DNA of 64,000 bases from Bacteroidota bacterium (GCA_020403265.1 JADBXZ010000002.1:62001-126000); one strand, 5' to 3'. Numbered from the stretch's first letter, positions 42,227-52,637 are shown. Numbers and translations are program-made. Notes: a model not told the origin generated them from the sequence alone.

Positions 42227-42989
42227 ACCCTTTAATTTTATAGGCTAAAAAACCTACCCATTCATGAATTAAAAATTGTAAAGAATAAAGAGCATCCGGA
42301 TTCGGAATAAACAAGTGATCAAATGTAAATCTTCTGCCACCGCTCACCTTATTGGTAATAAATGGCGTTATGTTTTTATAACCTGCTTTCTTAAATACGG
42401 CAATGCTACGAGGCATATGATACGCTGAGGTAACTAATAAGTAGTTCCCGTTACTGTTGATGCTATCAACAATGCGTTTACTAAACAATGCATTTTCGTA
42501 AGTGTTTCTGCTATTAGACTCAATAATAATTGAACTATCAGGAAAATTAATACTTTTTAAGTACTTTTTTACGTATATAGCTTCTTTATGATCTGGGTAT
42601 TCAATGCTTCCACTACCCCCTGTAAAAATCACTGCTCCAATATTTTTTGAGTATGCAAACGGTAATACTTGAAATAATCGGTCTGCTGAATGGCCAAAAT
42701 TAATTTTCTGAAGTCGCATATCAATTGAGCCAATGCCTCCTAATACAATAGCGCCGGTATATTTTTTTGAGTAGTCAAAGTCAGTCGGGGTTGGTTCATA
42801 CCATCTAAAGAGTTCATCAACAAAAAAAGAGTTACTGCTAATGTAAAGAATACTCAAGCCAAGAATAAAGAGTTTTTTAGTACGCCCCTCTACTTTTGTT
42901 TTGAAAGACCAAATTAAGAGAAAGAACACCCAAAAAATAGGTGAAATGAGGAATACCAATATTTTTGACAAATAGAAAAACACGATCAA
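42219..42989 (-). CDS. YdcF-like (DUF218) membrane protein
   Basis: This protein of about 256 residues has two N-terminal membrane segments (about 5-27 and 38-55) and a DUF218 domain: GAIVLGGIGSID, VIFTGGSGS, ESNSRNTYENALFS and LVTSAYHMPRSIAVFKKAG. Members such as SanA and YdcF act in envelope processes, and the family binds nucleotide-like ligands, but the activity is not settled. The start is uncertain: a TTG at 42989 is only 3 bp from a TAAATTTG promoter-like -7 element (42992-42999), so the GTG at 42983 or a leaderless start is possible. It is followed by the DUF2851 gene. Confidence 0.8.
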   Translation of the reverse strand: MIVFFYLSKILVFLISPIFWVFFLLIWSFKTKVEGRTKKLFILGLSILYISSNSFFVDELFRWYEPTPTDFDYSKKYTGAIVLGGIGSIDMRLQKINFGHSADRLFQVLPFAYSKNIGAVIFTGGSGSIEYPDHKEAIYVKKYLKSINFPDSSIIIESNSRNTYENALFSKRIVDSINSNGNYLLVTSAYHMPRSIAVFKKAGYKNITPFITNKVSGGRRFTFDHLFIPNPDALYSLQFLIHEWVGFLAYKIKGYA

Positions 42990-43132
42990 ACCAAATTTAA
43001 GAAATTTTTTCTAGTACTTAAATTAATCTGTATTTACACAGCGAGTTCGTTAATAGCATCGACGCTTGCTATAAAAATACTATTAAATAGTTAACTAGCG
43101 AAAAAATGCAGGTCATGCATTGTCTTAAAAAA

Positions 43133-43164
43133 AAGAGGCCACACAAAATGTGCAGCCTCTTTTT
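43133..43164 (-). terminator. Terminator of the T9SS gene pair
   Basis: An AGAGGC / GCCTCT stem with an inner CACA / TGTG pairing is flanked by A-runs and T-runs on both sides. It lies 21 bp after the stop of the minus-strand gene ending at 43185 and can work in both directions. Confidence 0.75.
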
Positions 43165-43184
43165 AAAAGTAAAACGTTAATTAA

Positions 43185-45092
43185 TTATTTCGCAATAATC
43201 AGTTTGTTTGAGAATGTTTTACCATTGATGGTTCCAACAATGGTGTAGGCACCGGCAGCAAACTTTTCAGTATCAATCATTATTTCGTTTTGACCGATAG
43301 CTAAAGTTTCTTCGTCTTTTGTATAAACAACTTTACCTGCAATATCATATATTGCTAAACTAACTTTAGTTGCATTTTCTAATTTAACGGCAACAATTGC
43401 AAAGTTTTGAGCAGGGTTAGGATATACGCCTAAAGTTTGGTTGTTGTCCATTTTAACCATGCCAACAGAAGTTGTAGAGAATGTAGAAGAACCACTGTTT
43501 AATACATCTTTACTAACAGTATCTTGAGCAAATACAACATAAGCATATGTTACAGTTGGGTTATTAGACCAGAAATTATAACTGTTTTGTGCTGGAGTTG
43601 TAACCACGTTAGCTGTATGATTAAAGTTAACTGTAAATGCACTTCCTGCTGTTAAGTTCATAGGAGTACCTCCACCGTTAGGATTCATAATACGCATCGA
43701 ATGGTAGTAGTTTTTCTGAGACGTAGCAGCACCTGGGTAATTATAATATTGTTGAACTAAAGCTTGAAAAATACGAACAGGGCCTGCAACACTTACAGCA
43801 GGTGTAATGGTTGCTGTTCCTGCTAATGTAGTACCAGTACCGGTTAATGCAGCATTAACATCAACCCACGCTGCTTCAGCAATACCTGCGTTAATTACTG
43901 CTTGAGAATATCCTGTTTGATCTTTACCATTGATAAAACCATCAGGTATACCACTTACATTATAAAATTGACGACGCTTTAAACCATGTGGGTTATAACC
44001 TGGATCATTTCCAGCTCCAGGCCAGTTCATTTGGTATCTGATCACGTTAACAGTACCTCCAGTATTAGGATTATTACCATTAAGTAGTGGATCCCAAGTA
44101 ACAGCATTGCTTGCGCAAGGACCACAAGTAGAAGAAGTAAAGCCTTCGATTAATACATTACGCGGACGAACTGAAGTTGCAACGTAATTGATTACACTTG
44201 CAACGTTGTTAACTGTGTTAGTTTCAGCAACACCGTTTACATGAGTTACTTCAACAGTAATGGTATGTTGACCAGGAGTTAAAGAAGCAGTTGTTGCAAA
44301 AGAATATCCGGTTGTATTGTTATAGTTAACAGCACTACCAAAAGTAAATGTTTGAGTTACAGGTGCGCCACCATCAACCTTGTAGTTTAAAACGGCTGAA
44401 GTAGCAGGCGTTGAACCATTATTTTTAAATAAACCATTAATGTTTACATTACCAGTAGCCATGTATCTTGTAACACTTGTTACAGAAGTTACAGCGCCAT
44501 CTATAGCTGCTGGAACAACGGCTTGAATGTTATCAAGCAATAAGATAAACTTATCGTTTGAATTGTTTCTGAAAGCAACATAAACAGCTTGATTAGAAAA
44601 ACTGTTTAAACTTACAGAACGAGGCGTCCATGAACTGTTTTCAGCTCCGATGGTAAACAAAGTGTTGGTAAATGAAGCTGTTGTAGTACCGGTTGTAGAA
44701 ACTAATACTTGGTATCCATCAGGAAAAGAACCATCTAAAGTGATAGCATCCCATTGTAAATAGGAACCTGCCGAAGCTGTAAATTGTGGGGTAATTAACC
44801 AGTCATTTGAAGTACCAACAGGACTATACCAAGAAGTACTACAAACTACTCTGCCATAAGAAGCGAAAGTTGCGTTAATTGCACTTGCGCCACGAGTAAC
44901 CCATGCGTTTGTACCAAAATTATATGCAGAAACGTTCGCATCTGGAGTTAAACCATCAACGTTGTTTTGCAACCAACCTGCCGGTAAGGCAGTTCCTGTT
45001 GTAGAGTTAAAATCTTGACTCCACAAAACTGTTTGTGCTTTGGTTAAACCTGCTGAGGCAACTAAAGCAAGAGCTAGTAATTGTTTTTTCAT
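43185..45092 (-). CDS. T9SS cargo: choice-of-anchor J / Omp28-like / type A sorting domain
   Basis: This 635-residue exported protein has a signal peptide (1-19, ending LTKAQ). A cleaved-adhesin/choice-of-anchor J module is at about 25-190 (SQDFNSTTGTALPAGW, DWLITPQF). A CARDB-like Ig module is at about 200-300. An Omp28/thioredoxin-like segment is at about 305-420, with IEGFTSSTCGPC containing a CxxC. A type A sorting domain fills the last 70-80 residues (LGVYPNPAQNFA, AIYDIAGKVVY, GAYTIVG). It is secreted by the T9SS and probably surface-bound. The CxxC may form a disulfide or be redox-active; which is unknown. It follows the 45106 gene by 13 bp. Confidence 0.85.
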   Translation of the reverse strand: MKKQLLALALVASAGLTKAQTVLWSQDFNSTTGTALPAGWLQNNVDGLTPDANVSAYNFGTNAWVTRGASAINATFASYGRVVCSTSWYSPVGTSNDWLITPQFTASAGSYLQWDAITLDGSFPDGYQVLVSTTGTTTASFTNTLFTIGAENSSWTPRSVSLNSFSNQAVYVAFRNNSNDKFILLLDNIQAVVPAAIDGAVTSVTSVTRYMATGNVNINGLFKNNGSTPATSAVLNYKVDGGAPVTQTFTFGSAVNYNNTTGYSFATTASLTPGQHTITVEVTHVNGVAETNTVNNVASVINYVATSVRPRNVLIEGFTSSTCGPCASNAVTWDPLLNGNNPNTGGTVNVIRYQMNWPGAGNDPGYNPHGLKRRQFYNVSGIPDGFINGKDQTGYSQAVINAGIAEAAWVDVNAALTGTGTTLAGTATITPAVSVAGPVRIFQALVQQYYNYPGAATSQKNYYHSMRIMNPNGGGTPMNLTAGSAFTVNFNHTANVVTTPAQNSYNFWSNNPTVTYAYVVFAQDTVSKDVLNSGSSTFSTTSVGMVKMDNNQTLGVYPNPAQNFAIVAVKLENATKVSLAIYDIAGKVVYTKDEETLAIGQNEIMIDTEKFAAGAYTIVGTINGKTFSNKLIIAK

Positions 45093-45105
45093 GTTTTGTT
45101 GTTTG

Positions 45106-45849
45106 TTATTTGTTAATTATTAATTTTTGAGCTGAGTTATTGATACCATCTAACTTAATAAAATAGATACCGTTAATTAAGTTAGATAAGTTAATTTCCA
45201 TATTGTTATTACCTAGTGTTGGATTAATATTAGTTTTTAGCACTTCCTGACCGGTTATAGAAGTAATAACTATTTGTAAGGCAGGTATTAATTCATTAGT
45301 ATTAAAATTAACATTTAATTTCTCACCATTTGTTGGATTAGGGTAAAGACTCAGCGAACTAACTGGACTATTTTTTTCATTAATTCCAACAGTAGGATTG
45401 TTATAATCCATTGTAAATGTTATTGATTGGGAGCTTACGCCATTCGTGAATCTATATCTTACTTTCGAGTTTCCTGCAACAGTAGCTTCATCAATATATG
45501 CTATAAAGGCTAAACTTTCGTTTGGCGCAAGAGAAACTGTAGAATTGAAAGTACTTGCAGGATAACAAATTAACCCTGTGCAGAAGTAAGGACTAGCAAC
45601 ATCTCCCATAACAACTGTATTAAGTAAATCTTCAAATTTTCTTACACTTAAAGTTAATGTTGAAGCTGTTAAATTCGTCATTGAAAATGTTTTAGAAGTG
45701 GTGTTACCTCCAACAACAGCGGAATGAAAAATTGCTCCATCATTCACAATAGGATTACCACCGGTGGCTTCCACTATTCTAAAAACTGCTTGAGAAAAAG
45801 CTAGATTTCCGACAAGCAATAAGGCTAAAAATAATAGTTGTTTTTTCAT
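45106..45849 (-). CDS. Small T9SS type A sorting-domain protein
   Basis: This 247-residue protein has a signal peptide (1-19, ending NLAFSQ). One Ig-like beta domain is at about 20-150 with the GGNTTSKTFSMTN segment and two cysteines (CTGLICYP) that may bridge. A type A sorting domain is at about 168-247 (SLYPNPTNGEKL, ITSITGQEVL, GIYFIKLDG). It is transcribed from a consensus promoter directly upstream and followed by a larger T9SS cargo gene. The ligand is unknown. Confidence 0.82.
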   Translation of the reverse strand: MKKQLLFLALLLVGNLAFSQAVFRIVEATGGNPIVNDGAIFHSAVVGGNTTSKTFSMTNLTASTLTLSVRKFEDLLNTVVMGDVASPYFCTGLICYPASTFNSTVSLAPNESLAFIAYIDEATVAGNSKVRYRFTNGVSSQSITFTMDYNNPTVGINEKNSPVSSLSLYPNPTNGEKLNVNFNTNELIPALQIVITSITGQEVLKTNINPTLGNNNMEINLSNLINGIYFIKLDGINNSAQKLIINK

Positions 45850-45880
45850 TTTTTAAATGGTTTTAGATTGATATGTTTAC

Positions 45881-45911
45881 CAAAATTAAAACAAATTAAA
45901 TTAATTCACAA
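45881..45911 (-). promoter_or_regulatory. Bacteroidota-type promoter of the T9SS gene pair
   Basis: On the minus strand TTG (45909-45911) is followed after 20 bp by TAATTTTG (45881-45888), a full match to the consensus. The start codon at 45849 is about 30 bp downstream. Confidence 0.7.
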
Positions 45912-45960
45912 CAAACAGTTGTTAAATTTTAAATTATCGTTAATAAAATACAGCAATTGT

Positions 45961-45968
45961 TACTTTTG
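45961..45968 (+). promoter_or_regulatory. Promoter -7 element of mfd
   Basis: TACTTTTG fits TAnnTTTG and lies 8 bp before the mfd start codon, so the transcript would be nearly leaderless. No good -33 TTG is seen at the usual distance. Confidence 0.45.
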
Positions 45969-45976
45969 CCTGATAA

Positions 45977-48900
45977 ATGGCATCTAAAAATAATTTTTTA
46001 GAACTTTTCAGGCTCAAAACACAAGTGTTAAACTCTAAAGACTATCATTTAAAGGGTTTAAAGGGGAGTGCTATATCAATTTTTATAAGGAACTATCTTT
46101 TGAATAATCATTCCTCCATCGTTGTTATAGCCAACGATAAAGAAAAGGCTGCTTATTTATTAAATGATCTTGAAAATATAATGACTGATACTAAGGTTTT
46201 ATTTTTTCCTGAGTCATACCGTTTACCTTATCAAATTGAAAAAACCACTAATGCAAATGTGCAGGAAAGAACTGAGGTATTGAGTAATTTATCAAATGAG
46301 CAATTTAAACGCATTATTGTTACATATCCCGCAGCCATAAGTGAAAAAGTTACAATAAAGCAACAACTTACCAAACATACTTTGGCAATTAAAAAAGGTG
46401 AAAGGCTATCCACTGATTTTTTAATGGAATTTTTAAACTCTTTTCAATTTAATCATGTCGATTTTGTTTATGAACCAGGCCAATTTGCTATAAGAGGTGG
46501 AATTGTTGACATTTTTTCATTCGCCAACGAAACGCCATTTCGATTGGAGTTGTTTGGCGATGAAATAGAAAATATTAAAACATTCGATCCTTCATCTCAA
46601 CTTTCTATTGCAAACTTTGAATTTATTCATATTATTCCAAACTTTAATACTTCGCAATTTAATCAATCAAAAGTACATCTATTAGAATACTTTAATTTAT
46701 CCGAGCTAACCGTTTTTATTGAAGACACTCAATTTATTTGCGATAGTATTGATAAGCGCTTTGATAAAGCAGCAGAAATTTTTGAACAACATTCAGGCGG
46801 TTTAACTCAATTAGCACCTGATTTACTTTTTTCCAATGCAAAGGATTTAATAACACTTCTAAGTGAAACCCTAACTTTTGAGTTTGGTTTAAAACCTGAA
46901 CTAGCAACAACTGAAATAGGATTTAATCAAATTAATCAGCCCGGATTCAATAAGAACTTCGATTTATTTATCTCTTTCCTTAAAGAAAATAAATCTAAAG
47001 GATATGAAAATTATTTTTTAACTGATAATTCCAAGCAAGCTCAACGCTTAATGTCTATTTTCAATGATTTGCTCGCGAAAGAGCATCGCACCTATGAATC
47101 ATTAATTAACTATTTACCTTTTAATTTACATGAAGGGTTTATAGACCATGATTTAAAAGTTGCGGTTTTTACTGATCACCAGATTTTTGAACGCTATCAT
47201 CTATTTAAACTAAAAGAAATTAAACATAAAAGCGCTGAGGCATTTACAATTAAGGAGTTATTAATGCTTAACCCTGGTGATTATGTTACGCATATTGATC
47301 ATGGCATTGGCAGATTTGCCGGATTGCAAAAAATAAACAGTAATGGTAAAATACAGGAATGTGTTAAGTTGTTGTTTAAAGACAACGATGCTTTGTATGT
47401 TAGTATTCATTCATTACATCGTATAAGTAAATATAGCGGTAAAGAAGGCAATGTGCCAAGAATAGACAAATTGGGCAGCACAGCATGGCAAACTTTAAAA
47501 CTTAAAACAAAAAGTAATGTCAAAAAGGTTGCGTTTGATTTAATTAAATTATACGCTGAACGTAAGTCAAAACCAGGCCACGCATACCCTCAAGATAATT
47601 ATTTGCAACATGAATTAGAAGCCAGTTTTATATACGAGGACACGCCTGACCAAATAAAAGTAACTGTCGATGTTAAAAAAGACATGCAGAAACCGCATCC
47701 AATGGACAGATTGGTTTGCGGAGATGTTGGATTTGGTAAAACAGAAATTGCAATTCGTGCAGCCTTTAAAGCTGTTTGTGATAGTAAACAAGTTGCCGTT
47801 TTGGTACCAACAACAATTTTGGCCTATCAGCATTTCAAAACATTTAAAGCACGCTTAGCTGATTTACCTTGCAACGTTGATTACATTAATAGATTTAGAA
47901 GTGCCAAACAACAAAAGGAAACCTTAAAAAATTTAGCGGAAGGCAAGATTGATATTATTATTGGTACACACAAATTGGTTGGTAAGGAAGTGCATTTTAA
48001 AGATTTAGGCTTAATGATTATAGATGAGGAGCAAAAATTTGGAGTTGGAGTTAAAGATAAATTAAAAGTAATTCGGACTAACGTAGATACACTTACTTTA
48101 ACTGCAACACCAATACCTCGTACATTACAATTTAGTTTGATGGGTGCAAGAGATTTAAGCGTAATAAGTACTCCGCCTCCTAATCGTTTTCCTGTTCAAA
48201 CGGAATTACATACCTTTAGTGAGGAGTTGATTAGAGATGCAGTTGCCGGAGAGTTAAATCGTGGAGGGCAAGTGTTTTTTGTTCATAATCGTGTTAGTGA
48301 TATTGAGGTTATTGCCGGAATGATACAGCGATTGGTACCGGATGCGCGCATTGCTATTGGTCACGGACAAATGGATGGTGACAAACTCGAAGACGTGATG
48401 CTTGGCTTTATGGAAGGTGATTACGATGTGTTAGTTGCTACAACAATTATTGAAAGTGGTTTGGATATTAGCAACGCAAATACAATTATAATAAATGAAG
48501 CTCAAAATTTTGGACTAAGCGATTTGCATCAAATGCGTGGAAGAGTTGGCAGAAGCAACAAAAAAGCTTACTGTTATTTAATTGCACCGCCACAAATTGC
48601 ACTTACAGATGAGGCACGAAAACGTTTAAAAGCCATTGTTGATTTTAGCGATTTAGGGAGTGGTTTTCAAATTGCAATGCGCGATTTGGATATAAGAGGC
48701 GCCGGCAATTTACTAGGCGGAGAGCAAAGTGGTTTTATAAACGAGATGGGTTTTGATACTTATATGAAAATTTTAAACGAAGCTGTTGAAGAATTGAAGG
48801 ACGAGGATTGGTATAAAGAAACCCTGGATAAGGAACAGGGGATGGATAAAACAATATTTAGTAGGCAGTTTGTAAAGGAAACAGTTATTGAAACAGATTT

Positions 48901-49336
48901 GCAATTATTAATACCCGAGATTTATGTAACTAGTCTAACGGAACGATTAATATTGTACAGAGAATTAGACAATATAACTAAAGAAGAAGATTTAAAAATA
49001 TACGAACTTAATTTAAAAGACAGGTTTGGTCCATTACCGAAGGAGGTAGTAGAATTAATTAATTTGGTAAGGATGCGTTGGCAAGCCATGCAACTTGGAT
49101 TCGAAAAAATTACTTTAAAAAATAACAAGTTGCTTACATATTTTTTAAGTAAAAAGGAAAGTGATTATTTTGCCAGCCCTATGTTTATGGCTGCGCTTGC
49201 TTATGCGCAAAAATATCCCTTGAGGTGCAAATTAAAAGAACAAAATAATAGGTTGTGGTTAAATGTGGAAGATGTTGATAGCATTGAAAAAGCCCGTGAG
49301 GTGTTCGATAAGATAAAGCATTTTATTCAAGCATGA
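45977..49336 (+). CDS. mfd: Transcription-repair coupling factor Mfd
   Basis: This 1119-residue DNA translocase removes stalled RNA polymerase and recruits UvrA. In order it has a UvrB-homology region (about 30-270, DFVYEPGQFAIRGGIVDIFS), the RNA polymerase interaction domain (NPGDYVTHIDHGIGRFAG, about 433-450), the SF2 motor with Walker A CGDVGFGKTE, the DEEQ box in IIDEEQKFGV, the RG and QMRGRVGRS motifs, and a C-terminal regulatory domain. The length is standard. It is transcribed divergently from the T9SS gene pair. A 488-bp gap follows. Confidence 0.97.
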   Translation: MASKNNFLELFRLKTQVLNSKDYHLKGLKGSAISIFIRNYLLNNHSSIVVIANDKEKAAYLLNDLENIMTDTKVLFFPESYRLPYQIEKTTNANVQERTEVLSNLSNEQFKRIIVTYPAAISEKVTIKQQLTKHTLAIKKGERLSTDFLMEFLNSFQFNHVDFVYEPGQFAIRGGIVDIFSFANETPFRLELFGDEIENIKTFDPSSQLSIANFEFIHIIPNFNTSQFNQSKVHLLEYFNLSELTVFIEDTQFICDSIDKRFDKAAEIFEQHSGGLTQLAPDLLFSNAKDLITLLSETLTFEFGLKPELATTEIGFNQINQPGFNKNFDLFISFLKENKSKGYENYFLTDNSKQAQRLMSIFNDLLAKEHRTYESLINYLPFNLHEGFIDHDLKVAVFTDHQIFERYHLFKLKEIKHKSAEAFTIKELLMLNPGDYVTHIDHGIGRFAGLQKINSNGKIQECVKLLFKDNDALYVSIHSLHRISKYSGKEGNVPRIDKLGSTAWQTLKLKTKSNVKKVAFDLIKLYAERKSKPGHAYPQDNYLQHELEASFIYEDTPDQIKVTVDVKKDMQKPHPMDRLVCGDVGFGKTEIAIRAAFKAVCDSKQVAVLVPTTILAYQHFKTFKARLADLPCNVDYINRFRSAKQQKETLKNLAEGKIDIIIGTHKLVGKEVHFKDLGLMIIDEEQKFGVGVKDKLKVIRTNVDTLTLTATPIPRTLQFSLMGARDLSVISTPPPNRFPVQTELHTFSEELIRDAVAGELNRGGQVFFVHNRVSDIEVIAGMIQRLVPDARIAIGHGQMDGDKLEDVMLGFMEGDYDVLVATTIIESGLDISNANTIIINEAQNFGLSDLHQMRGRVGRSNKKAYCYLIAPPQIALTDEARKRLKAIVDFSDLGSGFQIAMRDLDIRGAGNLLGGEQSGFINEMGFDTYMKILNEAVEELKDEDWYKETLDKEQGMDKTIFSRQFVKETVIETDLQLLIPEIYVTSLTERLILYRELDNITKEEDLKIYELNLKDRFGPLPKEVVELINLVRMRWQAMQLGFEKITLKNNKLLTYFLSKKESDYFASPMFMAALAYAQKYPLRCKLKEQNNRLWLNVEDVDSIEKAREVFDKIKHFIQA

Positions 49337-49630
49337 TAGTTTAACGCTTGGTGCATTTTTAAATTTAGTTACGAGAAAACGTGCGTATTAATACAACGAT
49401 TTTTAATTGATAATTTAACTTTACATTTTATTGATAAAAGATTCTTTTAGTACGAAAACATTAAACTGCAATTAAACAGTAGAAATTATTATAATGGCAA
49501 TTTAATTGGCTTAATAAGTTAAACCCCGCTTTTGTGTTTTTTCAATGCATGTAATAATGTTGAAGAGAAATAATAACAATCACACACATCTAAGACAAGT
49601 TCTTTTTTCAAGCCGGCAGTTCATTGAAAC
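49337..49630. other. Intergenic region after mfd without recognised feature
   Basis: I see no gene, RNA or clear terminator in these AT-rich 294 bp between the mfd stop and the conserved upstream block of the first adhesin gene. Confidence 0.5.
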
Positions 49631-49824
49631 TAACTATTTTTTTAATTTGGTGTTAATGTTTAGATGAACTTAACTTTACCTAAACATATTAAAGCCACGC
49701 ATTAATTTAAAAGCCATAAATTTTCAAGAAATCACTTTTAAATTAACCCCTTTTTTTGAGCATTTCATCACATAAAACGGCATTCTAATAAATAATAGCC
49801 TATATTTACCGTAAATTAAAAAAT
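49631..49824 (+). promoter_or_regulatory. Upstream block of adhesin 1, conserved with that of adhesin 2
   Basis: This block resembles 55281-55472 over its whole length. Shared landmarks are TAACTATTTT-T-AATTTG at the left end, AACTTAACTT, GCCACGCAT / GCCGCGCAT, the CCCCTTTTT run, TTTCATCACATAAAA, and the last bases AAAATATGAAA reaching the start codon. The final part has TATATTTACC, a variant of the -7 element. The likeness shows that both adhesins keep the same control region. Confidence 0.65.
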
Positions 49825-52614
49825 ATGAAAAGAAAACCATTCAACAAGTTAAAAATTACGATTCTTTTAATAATTGGCATTAAAAGTGCTAATGCTCAGA
49901 TAATAACTACTTACACCTTTACAGGCGCTCAACAAACATACACTGTGCCAGCAGGCGTTACATCACTAACTTTAGATGTTAAAGGCGCACAAGGTGGATT
50001 CGGGTTTAATGCCCCTTCTTCACCTCCAGGTTCAGGTGGAAGGGTTCAGGCTGTTTTGGCAGTTACCCCTGGTGAAGTTTTAAACATTTATGTAGGTGGT
50101 AAAGGAGTTGATGGAACGGCTAGCGTTGGCGGTGCCGGAGGGTTTAATGGTGGAGGATTAGGTGGTACTTGGAGCGGAGGACGATGTGGCGGAGGCGGAG
50201 GCGGGGCTTCAGATGTTAGACAAGGCGGAAATGCTTTAGGAAATCGAGTTATCGTAGCTTCTGGCGGTGGTGGTACCGGTGTTAATTTTTCAACTGGAAA
50301 TTCCGGTGGCCATGGAGGTGGTTTAAATGGGGTTAATGGTCTAACTGGAACTTATCTAGGAGGAGGAGCAACTCAGTTTGCGGGTGGTGTTCCAAACGGT
50401 GCTCTTGGCGTTGGAGGTCCTGGTGGTGTTGGGCAAACTGGTGGCGGTGGCGGTGGTGGTTATTATGGCGGTGGCGGCTCTGCATGGGAAGGTGGTGGCG
50501 GCGGAAGTAGTTACACTGCTCCTATCGGAGTAACTTCAGTTTTACATACCCAAGGATTTCAAACGGGGAATGGAGAAATTGTAATCTCCGCATCATCAAA
50601 TGGCGCAGCCTTAAATTTTGATGGCACAAATGATATTGTTAATTGCGGAACGGCTATTACTTCTTCTTTAAATGGTTCAGCTGGTCTTACTGCTGAAGCA
50701 TGGATACGTCCAAGTGCATTGCCTGCATTTGCTAATATCGTTTCAAATCATAATCTTGGTGGCACATCATTTGCTTTAAGATCTGCCGGCACACAGTTGA
50801 ACGCTTTTGTTGGATTTGGCACTTATACAATAAACACTGCTGTTGGAACATTATCTACAAATGTATGGCAGCATGTTGCCATGGTTTTTAATGGTACATC
50901 TATTAGAACTTTTATAAACGGTGTTGCTACTGGTTCCGTAAGTTTTCCTTCTTATACCTTACCAGCAAGCACCAACAGTGTAGTAATTGGTAACAACCCT
51001 TACAACGAGGCGTTTAACGGTAATATAGATGAAGTAAGAATTTGGAACCGTGCATTGTGTCAAGGCGAAATTCAAAATAACATGATGGGGCAATTAAGTT
51101 TACCTCAAACAAGTTTAGTGGCTTATTATCAATTTAACCAAGGCCTAGCTTCTGCTGCTAATCCAACAGTTACATCATTAACGCCACTAGCTGGCCCAAC
51201 CGGTACTTTAACAGGCCCATTTACATTAAATGGGGCTAGTTCTAACTGGGTTGCACCTGGCGGAGTTAGTTCAACAAGCACGGTAACTGCTTTTGCAAGC
51301 CCAACATTATCTATTGCAAGCCCAACTGCTATTTGTAGTGGTTCATCAACTACTTTAACGGCAAGCGGCGTTAGTTCATATACTTGGACATCTGGTCCTA
51401 CCACAGCAACTTTTGCTGTTACGCCAAGTGTTACAACGACGTACTCAGTTGTGGGAACAGCAACCAATGGTTGTTTAACCAATGTTACAACGCGTACAAT
51501 CAATGTTAATACAACACCAACCGTTGCAATAAATAACAATACAGTTTGTGGAAGTGGTACTGGAGCTTTAAGCACAACTGTTACAGGTACAGGTCCATAC
51601 ACTTATGTATGGAGCACAGGTTCTACTTTAACTGCTATTAGCGGTCTAACCCCTGGCACTTATGCAGCTACTGTAACTGCTGCAAATGGTTGTTTAGGTT
51701 CAACAAGTGCAGTGGTAATATCAAACCCTATACCAACAGTTGCTGTAAACAACGGTACCATCTGTTCTGGTTCAACATTTACAATTGTTCCAAGTGGTGC
51801 AAATACATATACTATTCAAGGTGGCAGTGCTGCGGTTTCTCCAACAGCTAATGCAAGTTACACGGTAATAGGTACAAGTACAGCAGGTTGTGTTAGTGCT
51901 AATACTGCAACGAGTAATATAACTGTTAATTCTGTACCAACAATCACAGTTAACAGTGGTGCTATCTGTTCCGGTAATTCATTTACTATTACACCAAGTG
52001 GTGCTTCAACGTATACTTATAGCGGTGGTTCTGCTGTGGTAAGTCCAACTGCAACGGCTGCTTATACTGTTACAGGTACTAACACAGTAGGCTGTAATGG
52101 TTCTGCTGTAAGCAACGTAACTGTAAACGCCAACCCAACAGTTAACGCGGTAAGTACCGAAACTAACTTTATTTGTGTTGGAAGCTCTGCTACATTAACT
52201 GCAAGTGGTGCAAGTTCTTATGTTTGGAACACTACTGCAACAACTGCAGTAATTGCGGTTAGTCCTACTACAACTACAAGTTATACAGTAACTGGTACAA
52301 ACGCAGCTGGTTGTTCAGCTGTTGCAGTTATTTCTCAATCAGTTTCTACTTGTACTGATATTAAGAATTCATCATTTAACATTTCTAATTTATCATTCCT
52401 AGTGTATCCAAACCCAAGCAACGGATTGTTTAATGTTCAGTTAGAAAGTGCTTCTACAATTGAAGTAACAGATGTATTAGGTCGTGTTATTTTAACTGAT
52501 AATGTAAATCCAGGAACTTACCAATTAAACTTAGGTAACACTATAAACGGTGTTTATTTTGTAAAATCTATCGTTAATGGTAAAACCAAAACCGTGAAAA
52601 TTATTAAGGAATAA
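49825..52614 (+). CDS. Large T9SS adhesin 1: Gly-rich, LamG and Ig-like repeats
   Basis: This 929-residue protein has a signal peptide (about 1-25, ending SANAQ) and a Gly-rich domain at about 30-255. A LamG/concanavalin-like module is at about 263-430 (ALNFDGTNDIVNCG, NIDEVRIWNRALCQGEIQ). Ig/PKD-like repeats at about 490-850 share an AICSGNSFTITPSGASTY pattern. A type A sorting domain is at about 855-929 (VYPNPSNGLFNV, DVLGRVIL, GVYFVKS). It is close in sequence to the protein at 55473. A histidine kinase and LytTR regulator lie between the two. It is expected on the cell surface, possibly in adhesion or gliding; the ligand is unknown. Confidence 0.85.
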   Translation: MKRKPFNKLKITILLIIGIKSANAQIITTYTFTGAQQTYTVPAGVTSLTLDVKGAQGGFGFNAPSSPPGSGGRVQAVLAVTPGEVLNIYVGGKGVDGTASVGGAGGFNGGGLGGTWSGGRCGGGGGGASDVRQGGNALGNRVIVASGGGGTGVNFSTGNSGGHGGGLNGVNGLTGTYLGGGATQFAGGVPNGALGVGGPGGVGQTGGGGGGGYYGGGGSAWEGGGGGSSYTAPIGVTSVLHTQGFQTGNGEIVISASSNGAALNFDGTNDIVNCGTAITSSLNGSAGLTAEAWIRPSALPAFANIVSNHNLGGTSFALRSAGTQLNAFVGFGTYTINTAVGTLSTNVWQHVAMVFNGTSIRTFINGVATGSVSFPSYTLPASTNSVVIGNNPYNEAFNGNIDEVRIWNRALCQGEIQNNMMGQLSLPQTSLVAYYQFNQGLASAANPTVTSLTPLAGPTGTLTGPFTLNGASSNWVAPGGVSSTSTVTAFASPTLSIASPTAICSGSSTTLTASGVSSYTWTSGPTTATFAVTPSVTTTYSVVGTATNGCLTNVTTRTINVNTTPTVAINNNTVCGSGTGALSTTVTGTGPYTYVWSTGSTLTAISGLTPGTYAATVTAANGCLGSTSAVVISNPIPTVAVNNGTICSGSTFTIVPSGANTYTIQGGSAAVSPTANASYTVIGTSTAGCVSANTATSNITVNSVPTITVNSGAICSGNSFTITPSGASTYTYSGGSAVVSPTATAAYTVTGTNTVGCNGSAVSNVTVNANPTVNAVSTETNFICVGSSATLTASGASSYVWNTTATTAVIAVSPTTTTSYTVTGTNAAGCSAVAVISQSVSTCTDIKNSSFNISNLSFLVYPNPSNGLFNVQLESASTIEVTDVLGRVILTDNVNPGTYQLNLGNTINGVYFVKSIVNGKTKTVKIIKE

Positions 52615-52637
52615 TTCAGAATAAATGTCAATTAAAA

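Noticed and set aside
42992-42999. TAAATTTG as full promoter of the YdcF-like gene
   Set aside because: It is too close to the annotated TTG start and no TTG -33 lies at the right distance; kept only as a note on start choice.
49337-49630. Search for a gene or RNA in the gap after mfd
   Set aside because: No frame with protein-like sequence and no strong hairpin were seen.
51129-51602. Long minus-strand open frame in adhesin 1 (and a similar one at 56837-57103)
   Set aside because: These are shadows of the Thr/Val-rich Ig-like repeats on the plus strand; composition follows the repeat in the other direction.
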